Source: Sphingomonas faeni (GTDB taxonomy: Bacteria; Pseudomonadota; Alphaproteobacteria; Sphingomonadales; Sphingomonadaceae). Taken from it: a stretch of 64,000 bases of DNA. The notes below the pieces were generated by a model that did not search any database, was not told the DNA's origin, and was given only the letters and a program-made list of their open reading frames with translations. Both the position numbers and the translations under genes were made by a program. Position 1 is the stretch's first letter. Each line of letters starts with the position of its first letter. Below, piece by piece: positions 8,975 through 17,874 of the stretch. Where the stretch lies: positions 62,001-126,000 of the forward strand of contig NZ_JALPNF010000001.1 in NCBI RefSeq assembly GCF_023195535.1, in the 5' to 3' direction.

Positions 8975-10330
8975 CTATGGCAAAGCGGCGGCAATGTCCG
9001 CCACGAACTGAGCGACGTTGAACCGGGCGGAGCCGGGATCCTCGCCACGCCTGACCACCACCAGGTGCCGGGACGGGATCACCATCACATACTGACCCCG
9101 GTTGCCTTGCGCGGCAAAGCTGCCCTCGGGCAGGCCCTGCTTGGGGCCGAACAGCCACATCGTCGCGCCATAGCCCGGTCCGCTCGCGGGCTGCGGTCCG
9201 CTGGGCGTTGTCATGGTGAGCATCCACCCTGCCGGCAACAGGCGCTTGCCCTGCCAGACGCCGTCCTGCGACCAGAACAACCCCAGCCTCGCCAAGTCGC
9301 GGGCGGTCGACCAGACCTGACTGGAGAGGATGTAATTGCCGTGCCAGTCCGTTTCGGCAACGGTGTGCGACATGCCGAGCGGGCGGAACAGGGTGCCCGG
9401 CAATGCGCGGTACCGGGGCTCGCCGATTGCCTGTCGCGTGGCGTAGGCCGCGAGTAGGATATCGGTGTTGGCGTAGCGAAAGCGTTTGCCGGGCAAGGCT
9501 TCCAGAGGCCATGACACCGCCTGTTCGTCGACGGTGGTGCCGCCGAAATAGATGGCATCGGTGCGATTGCCGGCGGTTTCGCTATGCAGCCCGGATGCCA
9601 TGCGTAGGAGATTGTCGAGCGTGATCGCCTGACGTGGATCGCCCGTCTTCCATTGCGGCACGGCGGCGGGCGCCTTTAACGCGCCTGGATTGGCGAGACC
9701 TATAAGCGTGCCGGCGATCGACTTGCCGACCGACCAGGTCCGATTGGACACGAACGGCCCGAAACCGCGGCCATATTGCTCGGCAAGAACCTGGCCGTCC
9801 TGCACGACGATCACGCCGACCGTTTTGGTGGCGGCGCCATATGTGATCCCGAATGCCTTGCCGACGGCGCCGCTCAGTGTGGCCGACGGGCGCGGTGCGA
9901 TGCCACTGTCACCCTGCGGCCAGCGACGAGGATCCGCCGCCGTAATCGACGGTGCCGCTGTCGACTTGCGGCCAGTCGGTGCCGTGTCGCCGATCGGCAG
10001 CGTCACGCACCCCCGTCCGCTGGTCCAAGCTGCGCGTCTTGGCGGTAGCTGGGGATCGAATGCTACGGAAACGGACTGAAGACCACGGTCGACGTTCGCC
10101 GTCAGAGTGGGCACGATCTTATCATATTCGGGGTAGATGCCGGCCAGTTCATCCGCATCGATCTGCTCAGGCGTGCGACCGGCGTTGAAGATGCCGGAGC
10201 AGTAGAGCGCCGCCTTGTAACCCGCTGCTACCGCGCGTTGGTACGGTCCTGCCGAGGGCTGTGCGACAATTTGGGCATTGCCGGGCGCTGACGCGAGGAG
10301 CACGAGGCCGGCCGCTTTTAGTATTTGCAT
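8975..10330 (-). CDS. serine hydrolase, beta-lactamase (class C/DD-peptidase) fold, exported
   Basis: A 451-residue periplasmic serine hydrolase related to class C beta-lactamases, esterases and DD-peptidases. The start at 10330 has GGAAAG at good spacing and leads straight into a signal peptide cut near GNAQ. The catalytic SxxK motif is S200-V-G-K203 (TWSVGKSIAGTL) and the second motif YxN is Y286-A-N288 (RYANTDI). A longer GTG start at 10354 would add eight residues before the signal peptide and is less likely. The N-terminal 100 residues before the hydrolase domain are not assigned. It converges with the acetamidase-family gene. Whether it acts on beta-lactams, peptidoglycan or esters cannot be told. 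Confidence 0.87.
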   Translation of the reverse strand: MQILKAAGLVLLASAPGNAQIVAQPSAGPYQRAVAAGYKAALYCSGIFNAGRTPEQIDADELAGIYPEYDKIVPTLTANVDRGLQSVSVAFDPQLPPRRAAWTSGRGCVTLPIGDTAPTGRKSTAAPSITAADPRRWPQGDSGIAPRPSATLSGAVGKAFGITYGAATKTVGVIVVQDGQVLAEQYGRGFGPFVSNRTWSVGKSIAGTLIGLANPGALKAPAAVPQWKTGDPRQAITLDNLLRMASGLHSETAGNRTDAIYFGGTTVDEQAVSWPLEALPGKRFRYANTDILLAAYATRQAIGEPRYRALPGTLFRPLGMSHTVAETDWHGNYILSSQVWSTARDLARLGLFWSQDGVWQGKRLLPAGWMLTMTTPSGPQPASGPGYGATMWLFGPKQGLPEGSFAAQGNRGQYVMVIPSRHLVVVRRGEDPGSARFNVAQFVADIAAALP

Positions 10331-10451
10331 GACCGCATCTTTCCATTGCACCACGCGATCGGCAATTCGTTTCTCTGATCTGGAGCAATCGGAGAGTCCC
10401 GGGCAGGCGTATCATCGATCCCAGGTCGGGCCGGGCGCGGTTACATATCGA

Positions 10452-10784
10452 TCAGAGCCCGAGACCGCGACGCTTGATCTCGCCGAGCAGCGCTTCCGCC
10501 ACCGGGTGGCCAACTTCACCGCCCGACTGGTCATAGGCGCTCGACAGATCGGCGTCCGATGCAGTGTTCAACAGGTCTCGGACGTCTGCGGTGAACTCGT
10601 CGACTTCCTCCGCCGCCGCCGCTGCGGCGTCGTCGCTGGTGATGGCGGGCTCGTCGCCTGGCGCGGGTGCATGGGCCATCACGGCATCCTGCTTGAACAC
10701 GTCGAAGGCGTCGGCTGCTTCGTTGCGCTCCTCCAGGGCGATCTCAAGGAGGGTGAAAAGGTCGAGCGATTCAGTGTTTTCCAT
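10452..10784 (-). CDS. small acidic hypothetical protein
   Basis: A 110-residue, strongly acidic protein with a poly-Ala run (DDAAAAAAEEVDEF) and no signal peptide or membrane segment. It looks helical and soluble. The end (GGEVGHPVAEALLGEIKRRGLGL) is compact and may be the conserved part. No family recognised. It lies alone between the serine hydrolase and the desaturase, on the same strand as both but with gaps of over 100 bp each side. Confidence 0.65.
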   Translation of the reverse strand: MENTESLDLFTLLEIALEERNEAADAFDVFKQDAVMAHAPAPGDEPAITSDDAAAAAAEEVDEFTADVRDLLNTASDADLSSAYDQSGGEVGHPVAEALLGEIKRRGLGL

Positions 10785-10992
10785 AGCGCAAGCCTACCCG
10801 GTTTGTCGTGTGGCGCAATATGGCACTAACCGAACGCTTCTTCGGCAATCCCGATGTCGCGTACTTGCAGGCGCATTACGCAACACGAGGATGTCATGCC
10901 GCTCGTATCATTCGGGCCGGACCTCTCGATTGGGTATCGGACCAAGCGAGTGCCGCACGCCGGGTCCTGACTCCGCGTGATCGGTCAAATCC

Positions 10993-11877
10993 TCAGGCGG
11001 CCCGGCGGGTCGCGCGGCGCACCACGTCGCGATAGCCGTGCGAGAGCGAATCGAACCCGTCATAGAAGCCGCGCGCTTTCAGCAGGCGGTGCATCCGCGC
11101 GAGCCGGTAGGGCGGGACACCCGCCGCCACGTGATGCTCGACATGATAACTGACGTGGTTCGGGGCGACCAGCAGCCGCTCCCACCAGGATACCATCGTG
11201 GTCGCGGTGTTCATGCGCGGATCTGCATCGCCGCGATCGGGCACGACACCATGTTCGCCGATCTGGCGGAGGCGCGCGATCACGGGGTAGGCGAAGATCT
11301 GCGCGACCCACCACAGCCCGTACGCCCACCAGCCGCCCGCCAGCGCAAGCACGGCGAACAGACCGATGTGAAAGGCGACCCAGGGCCATTGCTTGGCGAT
11401 CGTGAAGCGCGCGAGCGACTGGACGAGATCGCGCCAGCCGGTGCGGCCGGTCACGTCGCGCATCAGCTTGCGGCGCAGCGCCTGGGCGGTGATCGGATAA
11501 TTGGCGACGAAGCCGAGATCGGGATCGTCGGGGGTTCCGGCATGTCGATGATGCGCCAGATGGTAGGTGCGATAGTCCTGGAGCGACAGGTTGATCGGCG
11601 TCCCCGCGAGCCATTGCCCGACGACCTCGTTGGTGCGTCGGTCGGTGAACAGCGCGTTGTGCGCGCAATCATGCACGAGGATGCCGAGCCCGAGCTGGCG
11701 CGCGGCGATAACCGGGATCGCGGCGAGGATCGTCAGCGGGTTGGGCCAGATGATCGCGACGGCGAACGCGCCTGCGATCAACCCCCAGTTCACCGCGAAC
11801 GCCCACCACGCCCGCAGATTCGATCGGCGCGTCAATGCGGCCAGTTCGTCCCTTGCAATAAAATCTCTTACCTTCAT
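10993..11877 (-). CDS. membrane fatty acid desaturase family protein
   Basis: A 294-residue integral membrane di-iron desaturase. Three histidine boxes are visible: HDCAHNALF, HLAHHRHAG and HVEHHVAAGVP, with four or more hydrophobic segments between them. The start at 11877 has GGAAGGA just upstream; the longer open frame would add an unsupported leader. Family members introduce double bonds into fatty acyl chains or act on related lipids such as carotenoids and sphingolipids; the substrate is not determined. It is divergent from the PaaX-type regulator gene with only 42 bp between start codons, so shared control is likely. Confidence 0.9.
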   Translation of the reverse strand: MKVRDFIARDELAALTRRSNLRAWWAFAVNWGLIAGAFAVAIIWPNPLTILAAIPVIAARQLGLGILVHDCAHNALFTDRRTNEVVGQWLAGTPINLSLQDYRTYHLAHHRHAGTPDDPDLGFVANYPITAQALRRKLMRDVTGRTGWRDLVQSLARFTIAKQWPWVAFHIGLFAVLALAGGWWAYGLWWVAQIFAYPVIARLRQIGEHGVVPDRGDADPRMNTATTMVSWWERLLVAPNHVSYHVEHHVAAGVPPYRLARMHRLLKARGFYDGFDSLSHGYRDVVRRATRRAA

Positions 11878-11919
11878 GCTGGCGATCCTTCCGCAGCCTG
11901 AGTAACACGATAGCGCAGC

Positions 11920-12723
11920 ATGAGTCAAAAGATGTTATATGATTGGCGCGCGCCGGTGACGCCGAAGTCGCTCGCGCTGTGGTTCCTGTCGACCGCCGCG
12001 CCCGCGCCGCTGCGCGCCGGCACGCTGATCGATCGTGCCCGCATCTTCGACATCGAACCCGCTGCGATGCGCGTCGCGCTGGGACGGCTGGTGCGGGAGG
12101 GCCTCGCCGACCAGGCCGAGAGAGGCGTCTATTCGCTGGGCCCAAACGCGGCCGCGCTGCATGCAAAGGCGCGCCAGTGGCCGCGCCTCGAGGATGGCGT
12201 GCGCCCGTGGGACGGGGCGTGGATCGTCGTGCTGACGCACCATCTGGGCCGCATCAACCGGCCGCGGCTCCAGGCGGGCGAGCGGGCGTTGCGGCTCACC
12301 GGCTTTGTCGAGGCGGATACCGGTGCCTGGGTGCGGCCGGACAATCTGCGGCGCGATACGGCGTCGCTGGCCGGCGAACTCGCGGGGCTGGGGCTCGACG
12401 CGCAGGCGACCATCCTCGCCGGATGCGTCGCGCAGTCGGCGGACGATGCACGGTTCCGCGCCTTGTGGTCACCCGACCTGCTCGAGGACGGCTATCGCTT
12501 CTGGATCGGCGAGCTGGAAGCCAGCGAGGCCAGGACCGCGCGGATGCCCGTCACCGAGGCGGCGCGCGAAACCTTCCTGCTCGGGCAATCCGTCATCCGC
12601 GCGATCAACTCGGACCCGCTGCTGCCCGACGATCTCGTCGATACGGAGCTGCGCGGCACGCTCGTGAACGCGATGGTCGGCTATAACGCCATGGCCCTGC
12701 ACCACTGGAGCAAGGTTAGCTGA
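11920..12723 (+). CDS. PaaX-family transcriptional regulator
   Basis: A 267-residue DNA-binding regulator of the PaaX family, whose founding member represses phenylacetate degradation through phenylacetyl-CoA. The N-terminal winged helix spans residues 15-80 (MRVALGRLVREGLADQAERGVYSLG), followed by the central domain (DGAWIVVLTHHL) and a C-terminal helical domain (LPDDLVDTELRGTLVNAMVGYNAMALHHW). No phenylacetate genes are in the window; the only neighbour in position to be controlled is the divergent desaturase, so an acyl-CoA effector is plausible (inference). Its ribosome-binding site is weak. Confidence 0.85.
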   Translation: MSQKMLYDWRAPVTPKSLALWFLSTAAPAPLRAGTLIDRARIFDIEPAAMRVALGRLVREGLADQAERGVYSLGPNAAALHAKARQWPRLEDGVRPWDGAWIVVLTHHLGRINRPRLQAGERALRLTGFVEADTGAWVRPDNLRRDTASLAGELAGLGLDAQATILAGCVAQSADDARFRALWSPDLLEDGYRFWIGELEASEARTARMPVTEAARETFLLGQSVIRAINSDPLLPDDLVDTELRGTLVNAMVGYNAMALHHWSKVS

Positions 12724-13050
12724 GGCGGACGCGACAGGTGCGCGGTGATTCAAGCTTACGTCATGACGAGCACTTCCGTCCCCCCCGGCTCGACGAGAAT
12801 TCAGCGCATCGCCAAGACCTGATCGCACTGGCCGTCGATATCCTCGCGGCCGGTGGGTGCGGATCGTCGCCGACCAATATGAACGCACGACCGAAGTCGG
12901 AGCCTCGGAACGCCCGCGCGAGCGTCCAAATATGGGTCAGCAAATCCGTCTAACCATATGCCAAAGGTTCGACTGGACTGCGTGACATCACGACCCTGCG
13001 TCATCCGCTATGTCGAAGGTTCGAGGGCAGTCAAGAAAGCCAGGTGCGGT
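12724..13050. other. intergenic region, no gene recognised
   Basis: About 327 bp between the 3' ends of the PaaX gene and the second PI-PLC gene. Short frames on both strands lack convincing coding character, and no strong terminator hairpin was found by eye. Confidence 0.6.
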
Positions 13051-14130
13051 TCATCTCGGCTGCCCTTCGAGGTCGCCGCAAGGCTGACGCACGCGTACGG
13101 GATTGCAACGTGCGACCTGCCCGCCGGGCAAGGCCACATGATAGCCGCCGACCAAGCGGGGGTCGGTCCAGAGATAGTCGGTCGAGGCATATTGCGCGCC
13201 GCCGGCCAACGCGGTGTCGCGCGGGACGGTATCGTTGGCGCGAGCCTCACGGGTGTTCGCGTCGGCGCGGGTGCGGACGATGAAGCCCGCGGCGACGTCG
13301 CGGCGGATACGCTCGGCATCGTGGACCGGGTCGTTGAGCGTCAGATAGGCGGCAGCGGGCGAGTCCTCGTCGGTGTTGATGAAGAACACGCGGCCCTCGA
13401 GCGAGCGCCGCGTGCCGCGGTACACCGCGACCTTCGCCGGCGGCTCGTCCATCGCGAACAGGAATTTGCCGCGCGACGCCTCCAGCAAGGGCCAGTTGTC
13501 GGCGAGCACGGCCTCGCGCAGTGTTGCATAATGGCCCTGCACGTCGTCGGGGACGATCAGCTTGCCGGGCGGCAGGATCGAGCGGATCTCCGCATCGAGC
13601 GCGTCGTAGGCCGCTGCGTCGAACGGCAGCGCGTCGATCCCACCGCGCGCCGCGTTCTGCTCGTCCTTGGTGTTGAACATCAGCATGATCGGCACGTGGC
13701 GCGGATGCTTGGCCGACCAGTCGCGGACGATCGTCAGGCACTCGGTCAGCAGCACGCAGCTCGACGCATTGTCGATGCCGGGAATGTGCAGCACCTTGAA
13801 GCCGGGTCTCAATAGCGTCGGATCGTTCGAGCCCCGCGCGTAATGGCCGCCGTGCGGATCATAATTGACGTCGATCTCGAGTTGTCGAGCACCGGCATCG
13901 AGTTGCGCGACGAGGCTGCGGTGCGCGTAATCGAGCGCGTCGGCCATCGCAGGATCGGTCGCGCGGATTTTCGCCATCGTCGCGGCGGGCATCGGCTGCT
14001 TGTAGCTGTTGTGCGTGCCGATGACCGCAACGTCGTTTATCCGCAGCGCACGCGTGGGGGCCGGGTCTTTGGCCATCGCGGTGGCCGCCATCAGCGCGAG
14101 GGCCGGTCCTATTGCGAACGATCGTGTCAT
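13051..14130 (-). CDS. Ca-dependent PI-PLC-like phosphodiesterase (second copy)
   Basis: Exported protein of 359 residues related to Ca-dependent phosphoinositide-specific phospholipase C (PI-PLC C1-like TIM barrel). It opens with a signal peptide cut near AMAKD. Catalytic-type positions: H40 in VIGTHNSY, E85 and D87 in LEIDVNYD, and H115 in KVLHIPGID. Such enzymes cleave glycerophosphoinositol head groups or related phosphodiesters. It is a diverged tandem copy of the upstream gene (35 bp apart): both share the N-terminal GTHNSY, the QLDAG...LEID core and the C-terminal GG..ARCNP. The pair follows a TonB receptor gene, suggesting extracellular or periplasmic scavenging of a phospholipid-derived compound. 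Confidence 0.82.
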   Translation of the reverse strand: MTRSFAIGPALALMAATAMAKDPAPTRALRINDVAVIGTHNSYKQPMPAATMAKIRATDPAMADALDYAHRSLVAQLDAGARQLEIDVNYDPHGGHYARGSNDPTLLRPGFKVLHIPGIDNASSCVLLTECLTIVRDWSAKHPRHVPIMLMFNTKDEQNAARGGIDALPFDAAAYDALDAEIRSILPPGKLIVPDDVQGHYATLREAVLADNWPLLEASRGKFLFAMDEPPAKVAVYRGTRRSLEGRVFFINTDEDSPAAAYLTLNDPVHDAERIRRDVAAGFIVRTRADANTREARANDTVPRDTALAGGAQYASTDYLWTDPRLVGGYHVALPGGQVARCNPVRVRQPCGDLEGQPR

Positions 14131-14165
14131 GCGTCTTCCTGTCCGATTGCGAGCGACGACATGGT

Positions 14166-15362
14166 TCACCGCGGCAGCGCGCAGCCGGCGGGCGCGTTGA
14201 CCGGGTTGCACCGCGCGGCACCGCCGCCGGGCAGCCGTACCACATAGGACGTGCCATAGCCGTTGCCGGGCCTGTAGAAGTCGGTCGAGACGATCTGCGC
14301 ACCGCTGCGGAACGCCTGCGTCGCGCGCGCGGGGTCGTTGATCCGCGCTTCGAACGTCTCGATGTCGGCACGCGCGCGGACCAGATAGCCCTGCTCGACG
14401 AGCGCCGGGATCTCCTTGGCCCGCATCGTCGCGTTGTCCATTAGCAGGAACGCGGCATAGTTGTCGCCCGGACTGGCGCGCAGGAACGCGGCACGACCCT
14501 CGAGATTGGGGTGGCCCTCGTGATACGCCGCCAGCGCGATCGGATCGAGTGCGGTCAGCAGCAGGAAGACGAACTTGCCCCGCGCCGCCTGCAGCGTCGG
14601 CCAGTGATGCGCGCGAACACCGGCTTCGAGCGTCGCATAGCCGCCGCGGACGGCGTCCGGCGTCACGAGGTGATCGCGCCCGATCACGTCGTAGATCGAC
14701 GCATCCATCTCCGCGAACGCCTTGGCGTCGAACGGAAGCGGCTTGGTCGAGCCGCGGAAGATCGGCAGCGGATCGCTCTTGGCCTCGACCAGGATGAAGA
14801 TCGGTTCGTGGTTCGGATGCGCGTCGGACCAGGTGCGCAACTGGCCGAGGCAGGTGCGGAACAGGTTGCAGCTCGACCGCACGTCGAAATCGGCGATGTG
14901 GAAGACCTTGAGCCCTGGCTTGTCCATGTCGGTCTTGTCGAGCGGCAGCGGGTCGACGATGCCCTTCGCCTTCAGCGCCGCATAGCCGGCCGGGTGCGCG
15001 TAACGGCCGCCGTCGGGATCGTTGTTGATGTCGATCTCGAGGCTACGCATCCCGGCGTCGAGCTGGGACGCGAGCGATGTGTAGCGATAGTTCAGGCCCT
15101 GACTGAGGCTGCCGGGATTGGGATGATATTCGAGCCCGGCGGCTTTGGCGGCGCCGGTGAGCGAGGCGTTGCGCGCCATCAACTTGGGGCCGACGATGGC
15201 TTCCGCCATCGCCATCAGGCGCGGGTCGATGCCCTGCGAATAGCTGTTGTGCGTGCCGACGACCTGAATCTCGTTGAGCAGGAGTTCGGGCGCGCGGTCC
15301 TTGGCGGTGGCCAGCGCGGAGAGCGCGCCGGTCGTAGCCAAGGCGATTGCGAGTGTCTTCAT
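14166..15362 (-). CDS. Ca-dependent PI-PLC-like phosphodiesterase (first copy)
   Basis: Exported 398-residue PI-PLC C1-like protein. The signal peptide ends near ATAKD. H38 lies in VVGTHNSYSQ, E109 and D111 in SLEIDINNDPDGG, and H155 in KVFHIADFD, the set expected for metal-assisted phosphodiester cleavage. Compared with the second copy it carries an extra segment of some 25 residues after the first histidine. The C-terminal TSYVVRLPGGGAARCNP is shared by both copies. The gene begins 25 bp after the TonB receptor gene on the same strand, indicating one operon. The exact substrate (phosphatidylinositol, its glycosylated forms, or another phosphodiester) cannot be decided. Confidence 0.84.
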   Translation of the reverse strand: MKTLAIALATTGALSALATAKDRAPELLLNEIQVVGTHNSYSQGIDPRLMAMAEAIVGPKLMARNASLTGAAKAAGLEYHPNPGSLSQGLNYRYTSLASQLDAGMRSLEIDINNDPDGGRYAHPAGYAALKAKGIVDPLPLDKTDMDKPGLKVFHIADFDVRSSCNLFRTCLGQLRTWSDAHPNHEPIFILVEAKSDPLPIFRGSTKPLPFDAKAFAEMDASIYDVIGRDHLVTPDAVRGGYATLEAGVRAHHWPTLQAARGKFVFLLLTALDPIALAAYHEGHPNLEGRAAFLRASPGDNYAAFLLMDNATMRAKEIPALVEQGYLVRARADIETFEARINDPARATQAFRSGAQIVSTDFYRPGNGYGTSYVVRLPGGGAARCNPVNAPAGCALPR

Positions 15363-15387
15363 GCGGATATCCCTCTGATCGGTATCG

Positions 15388-17802
15388 TCAGAAACCGAAT
15401 TTCACGTAAGCACCGAGCGTCCGATACGCGGCCGGGGTGCTGTAATGGAGCAGGCCGAGCGTCCCGTAGATCTGGTAGCCGGTCGAGAAATACGTGTTGA
15501 ACAGGTTGCGCGCGTAGACGCCGACTTCGACCGAGTCGTTGATCTTGGCGACGCTCAGGCGCGTGTTGACCAGGCCGTAGGCGGGGATGAACGAATAGCT
15601 CGCGTTCGGCGTGGTGGTACCGTCGGCGTTCTTGACCGGTGCGGCGAGCCAGTCGCCGAGCAGCGCGCCAGTGACGGTCTGCGTGCTGCTGCGATACGCA
15701 TAGTCGATATGCGCCTTCACCTTGAGATCGGACGAGATTTCGGTGTCATAGTCGCCGTTGATCGTGAACGACCAGCGCGGCGCGTTGGTCAGACGCGTGC
15801 CGGTGTAGTTAGCGGTCGGGCTGGCGACGTAATCGGTGAACTTGGAGTCGTTGAAGGTCACCGCGCCGCCGAACGAGAAGTCGCGCACCGGCTTCACGGC
15901 CAGCGAAGCCTCGAACCCGCGCGAGCGAAGGCCGGGGGCGTTGCCGATCGCCGAGGCGAGGATGAAGCCGCCGATACCGGTGGTCACCGGGGTCAGGATC
16001 GTCGCCTGGAAATCGGTGTAGTTCGACGAGTAGACGTCGAAGTTGAGCCGCACGCGACGGTTGAGGAATTCGGACTTGATGCCCGCCTCCCAGCTTTTCA
16101 CCGTCTCCGAGTTGTACGGGTTGTACTTGTTGCCGACGAAGGCGATGCCGCCCGGCTTGTAGCCGGTCGAATAGGTCGCATACAGCATCACGTCGGGGCT
16201 GATCGTGAACTGCGGCGCGATCCGATAGGTGAGCTTGCCGCCATTCTTCGAGCCATTGCGAAAGTCTTCGGTCGGCGCCGCGCTGGCCGCGGTGAAGGTT
16301 GGAAAATAGCCGGTGATCGGTACGGGATCGGTGTCGAAATAGCCGATCGACTGACCGTTCCAGTCGTAATTATAGCGCCCGCCGAGCGTCAGGCTGAGCT
16401 GCGGGCTGAAGGTGAACTTGGTCTGGCCGAACACCGCGGCGGTCTCGTTGTACGATTTGAACCGCGCGGTGTTGCCGAGCAGCTTGCCGGTCACCGGATC
16501 GTTCGCGCCGGTGTTTGCGGACAGGGTGGGGCGGCCGACGCCGTTCGCATCGTAAACCGGCGCGCCGAGCGGGCCCCATTGCAGCTGCGTCTGCGTGGCG
16601 TTCAGTCGGTTGTAGAACGCGCCGACCAGATACTCGAAGAAATGCCCGGTCGACGAGGCGACATGGACCTCCTCGCTGAACTTGTTCGAGCGCAACCGGC
16701 CCATGTTGAACGGCAGATACGCGTTGACGTCGACCGGCAGCAGATCGGCGGGGGTGTCGTTGTCGTACACCGTCTCACGGTAGGCGGTGATCGAGGTCAG
16801 CGTGACGGCGCCGAGATCGTAATTGGCGTGGAGCGAGCCACCCTTGTTGGTCATACCGATCGAGCCGAGATAGCTGTCGAGAGAATCGGTGTTCTTCTCG
16901 CTCGCCACCACGCCGAGCGCGGCCATCTGCGCGGTGATCTCGGCGGAGGGCGCGAAGACCGATCCGGCGGGGCCGCCGACGGGCGTGCGGACCGACGTGT
17001 CGTAATGGCGGGTGTATTCGCCCGCGAGGACGAATTCGAGGTTGTCGAGCGGCCGGTAGAGCAGCTTTGCGCGGACGCCGTATTCGTCGACGCGGTTGAG
17101 ATTGCGGTTGAGCGTCACATAGCGACCGACGCCGTCCTGGCCCTGCTCGAACGCCGATACGCGCAGCGCGGCGGTATCGCTGATCGGCACGTTGACCGTC
17201 CCGTTGACGATGCGGTCGTTGCGCTCGCCATAACTGCCGTAGAAATTGCCCGAGCTCTGGCCGATCACCGGGTTGTTGGTGGTCAGCGAGATCACACCAG
17301 AGGTCGAGTTCTTGCCGAACAGCGTACCCTGCGGCCCCATCAGCACGTCGACGCGCGCCACGTCGACCAGTCCGATCAGCCCATTGTCGCGCTGGTTGTC
17401 CATGACCACGTCATCGACGACGACGTTGACCGACTTGGCGTTGGAGAGATCGAACGACGAGCTGCCGACGCCGCGAATCTGGAAGGCGGCGCCCTGGGTC
17501 GGGTTATACTGCACGCCGGGGACGACATATTGCAGGTCGGTGAGGCCGATATAGCCGGTCTTGGCGAACTGCTCGCCGCTGACCGAGGTGATCGAGATCG
17601 GCACCGACTGCGCCTTTTCCAGACGGCGCTGCGCGGTGACGACGATGTCGGTCAGGCCCTCGCTGTCCTTGGCCGCGTCTGCCGCCTGCGCGATGGGCTC
17701 GCCCGATTGGGGAGCAACCTGCGCATACGCGTGTTCAGCTACCAGGCCGCCAAGCAGCAAGGCCGTTCCCGTCATCAGATGTACGAGTTTCTGGATGTTC
17801 AC
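15388..17802 (-). CDS. TonB-dependent outer-membrane receptor of the PI-PLC locus
   Basis: An 804-residue TonB-dependent receptor. The GTG at 17802 is taken as the start because GGGGAA lies 5-8 bases before it; a signal peptide follows, cut near AYAQ. A TonB-box-like DIVVTAQRR precedes the plug (VPISITSVSGEQF ... QIRGVGSSSF ... VDVLMGPQGTLFGKNSTSGVI), and the barrel ends in the terminal phenylalanine GAYVKFGF. The plug style (FGKNSTSGV) is the pesticin/ferric-type subgroup common in sphingomonads. Genes for an MFS carrier upstream and two PI-PLC-like enzymes downstream suggest it imports the product of those enzymes (inference). Confidence 0.92.
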   Translation of the reverse strand: MNIQKLVHLMTGTALLLGGLVAEHAYAQVAPQSGEPIAQAADAAKDSEGLTDIVVTAQRRLEKAQSVPISITSVSGEQFAKTGYIGLTDLQYVVPGVQYNPTQGAAFQIRGVGSSSFDLSNAKSVNVVVDDVVMDNQRDNGLIGLVDVARVDVLMGPQGTLFGKNSTSGVISLTTNNPVIGQSSGNFYGSYGERNDRIVNGTVNVPISDTAALRVSAFEQGQDGVGRYVTLNRNLNRVDEYGVRAKLLYRPLDNLEFVLAGEYTRHYDTSVRTPVGGPAGSVFAPSAEITAQMAALGVVASEKNTDSLDSYLGSIGMTNKGGSLHANYDLGAVTLTSITAYRETVYDNDTPADLLPVDVNAYLPFNMGRLRSNKFSEEVHVASSTGHFFEYLVGAFYNRLNATQTQLQWGPLGAPVYDANGVGRPTLSANTGANDPVTGKLLGNTARFKSYNETAAVFGQTKFTFSPQLSLTLGGRYNYDWNGQSIGYFDTDPVPITGYFPTFTAASAAPTEDFRNGSKNGGKLTYRIAPQFTISPDVMLYATYSTGYKPGGIAFVGNKYNPYNSETVKSWEAGIKSEFLNRRVRLNFDVYSSNYTDFQATILTPVTTGIGGFILASAIGNAPGLRSRGFEASLAVKPVRDFSFGGAVTFNDSKFTDYVASPTANYTGTRLTNAPRWSFTINGDYDTEISSDLKVKAHIDYAYRSSTQTVTGALLGDWLAAPVKNADGTTTPNASYSFIPAYGLVNTRLSVAKINDSVEVGVYARNLFNTYFSTGYQIYGTLGLLHYSTPAAYRTLGAYVKFGF

Positions 17803-17874
17803 TGCAGTTCCCCAATTGCCGTCGATCCAACGGCAGGCATGGCGGTCCTGTAGGAGCAGTCCGTGACAGGAGAA

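Noticed and set aside
15445..17853. 802-codon plus-strand open frame
   Set aside because: Antisense shadow of the PI-PLC-locus TonB receptor.
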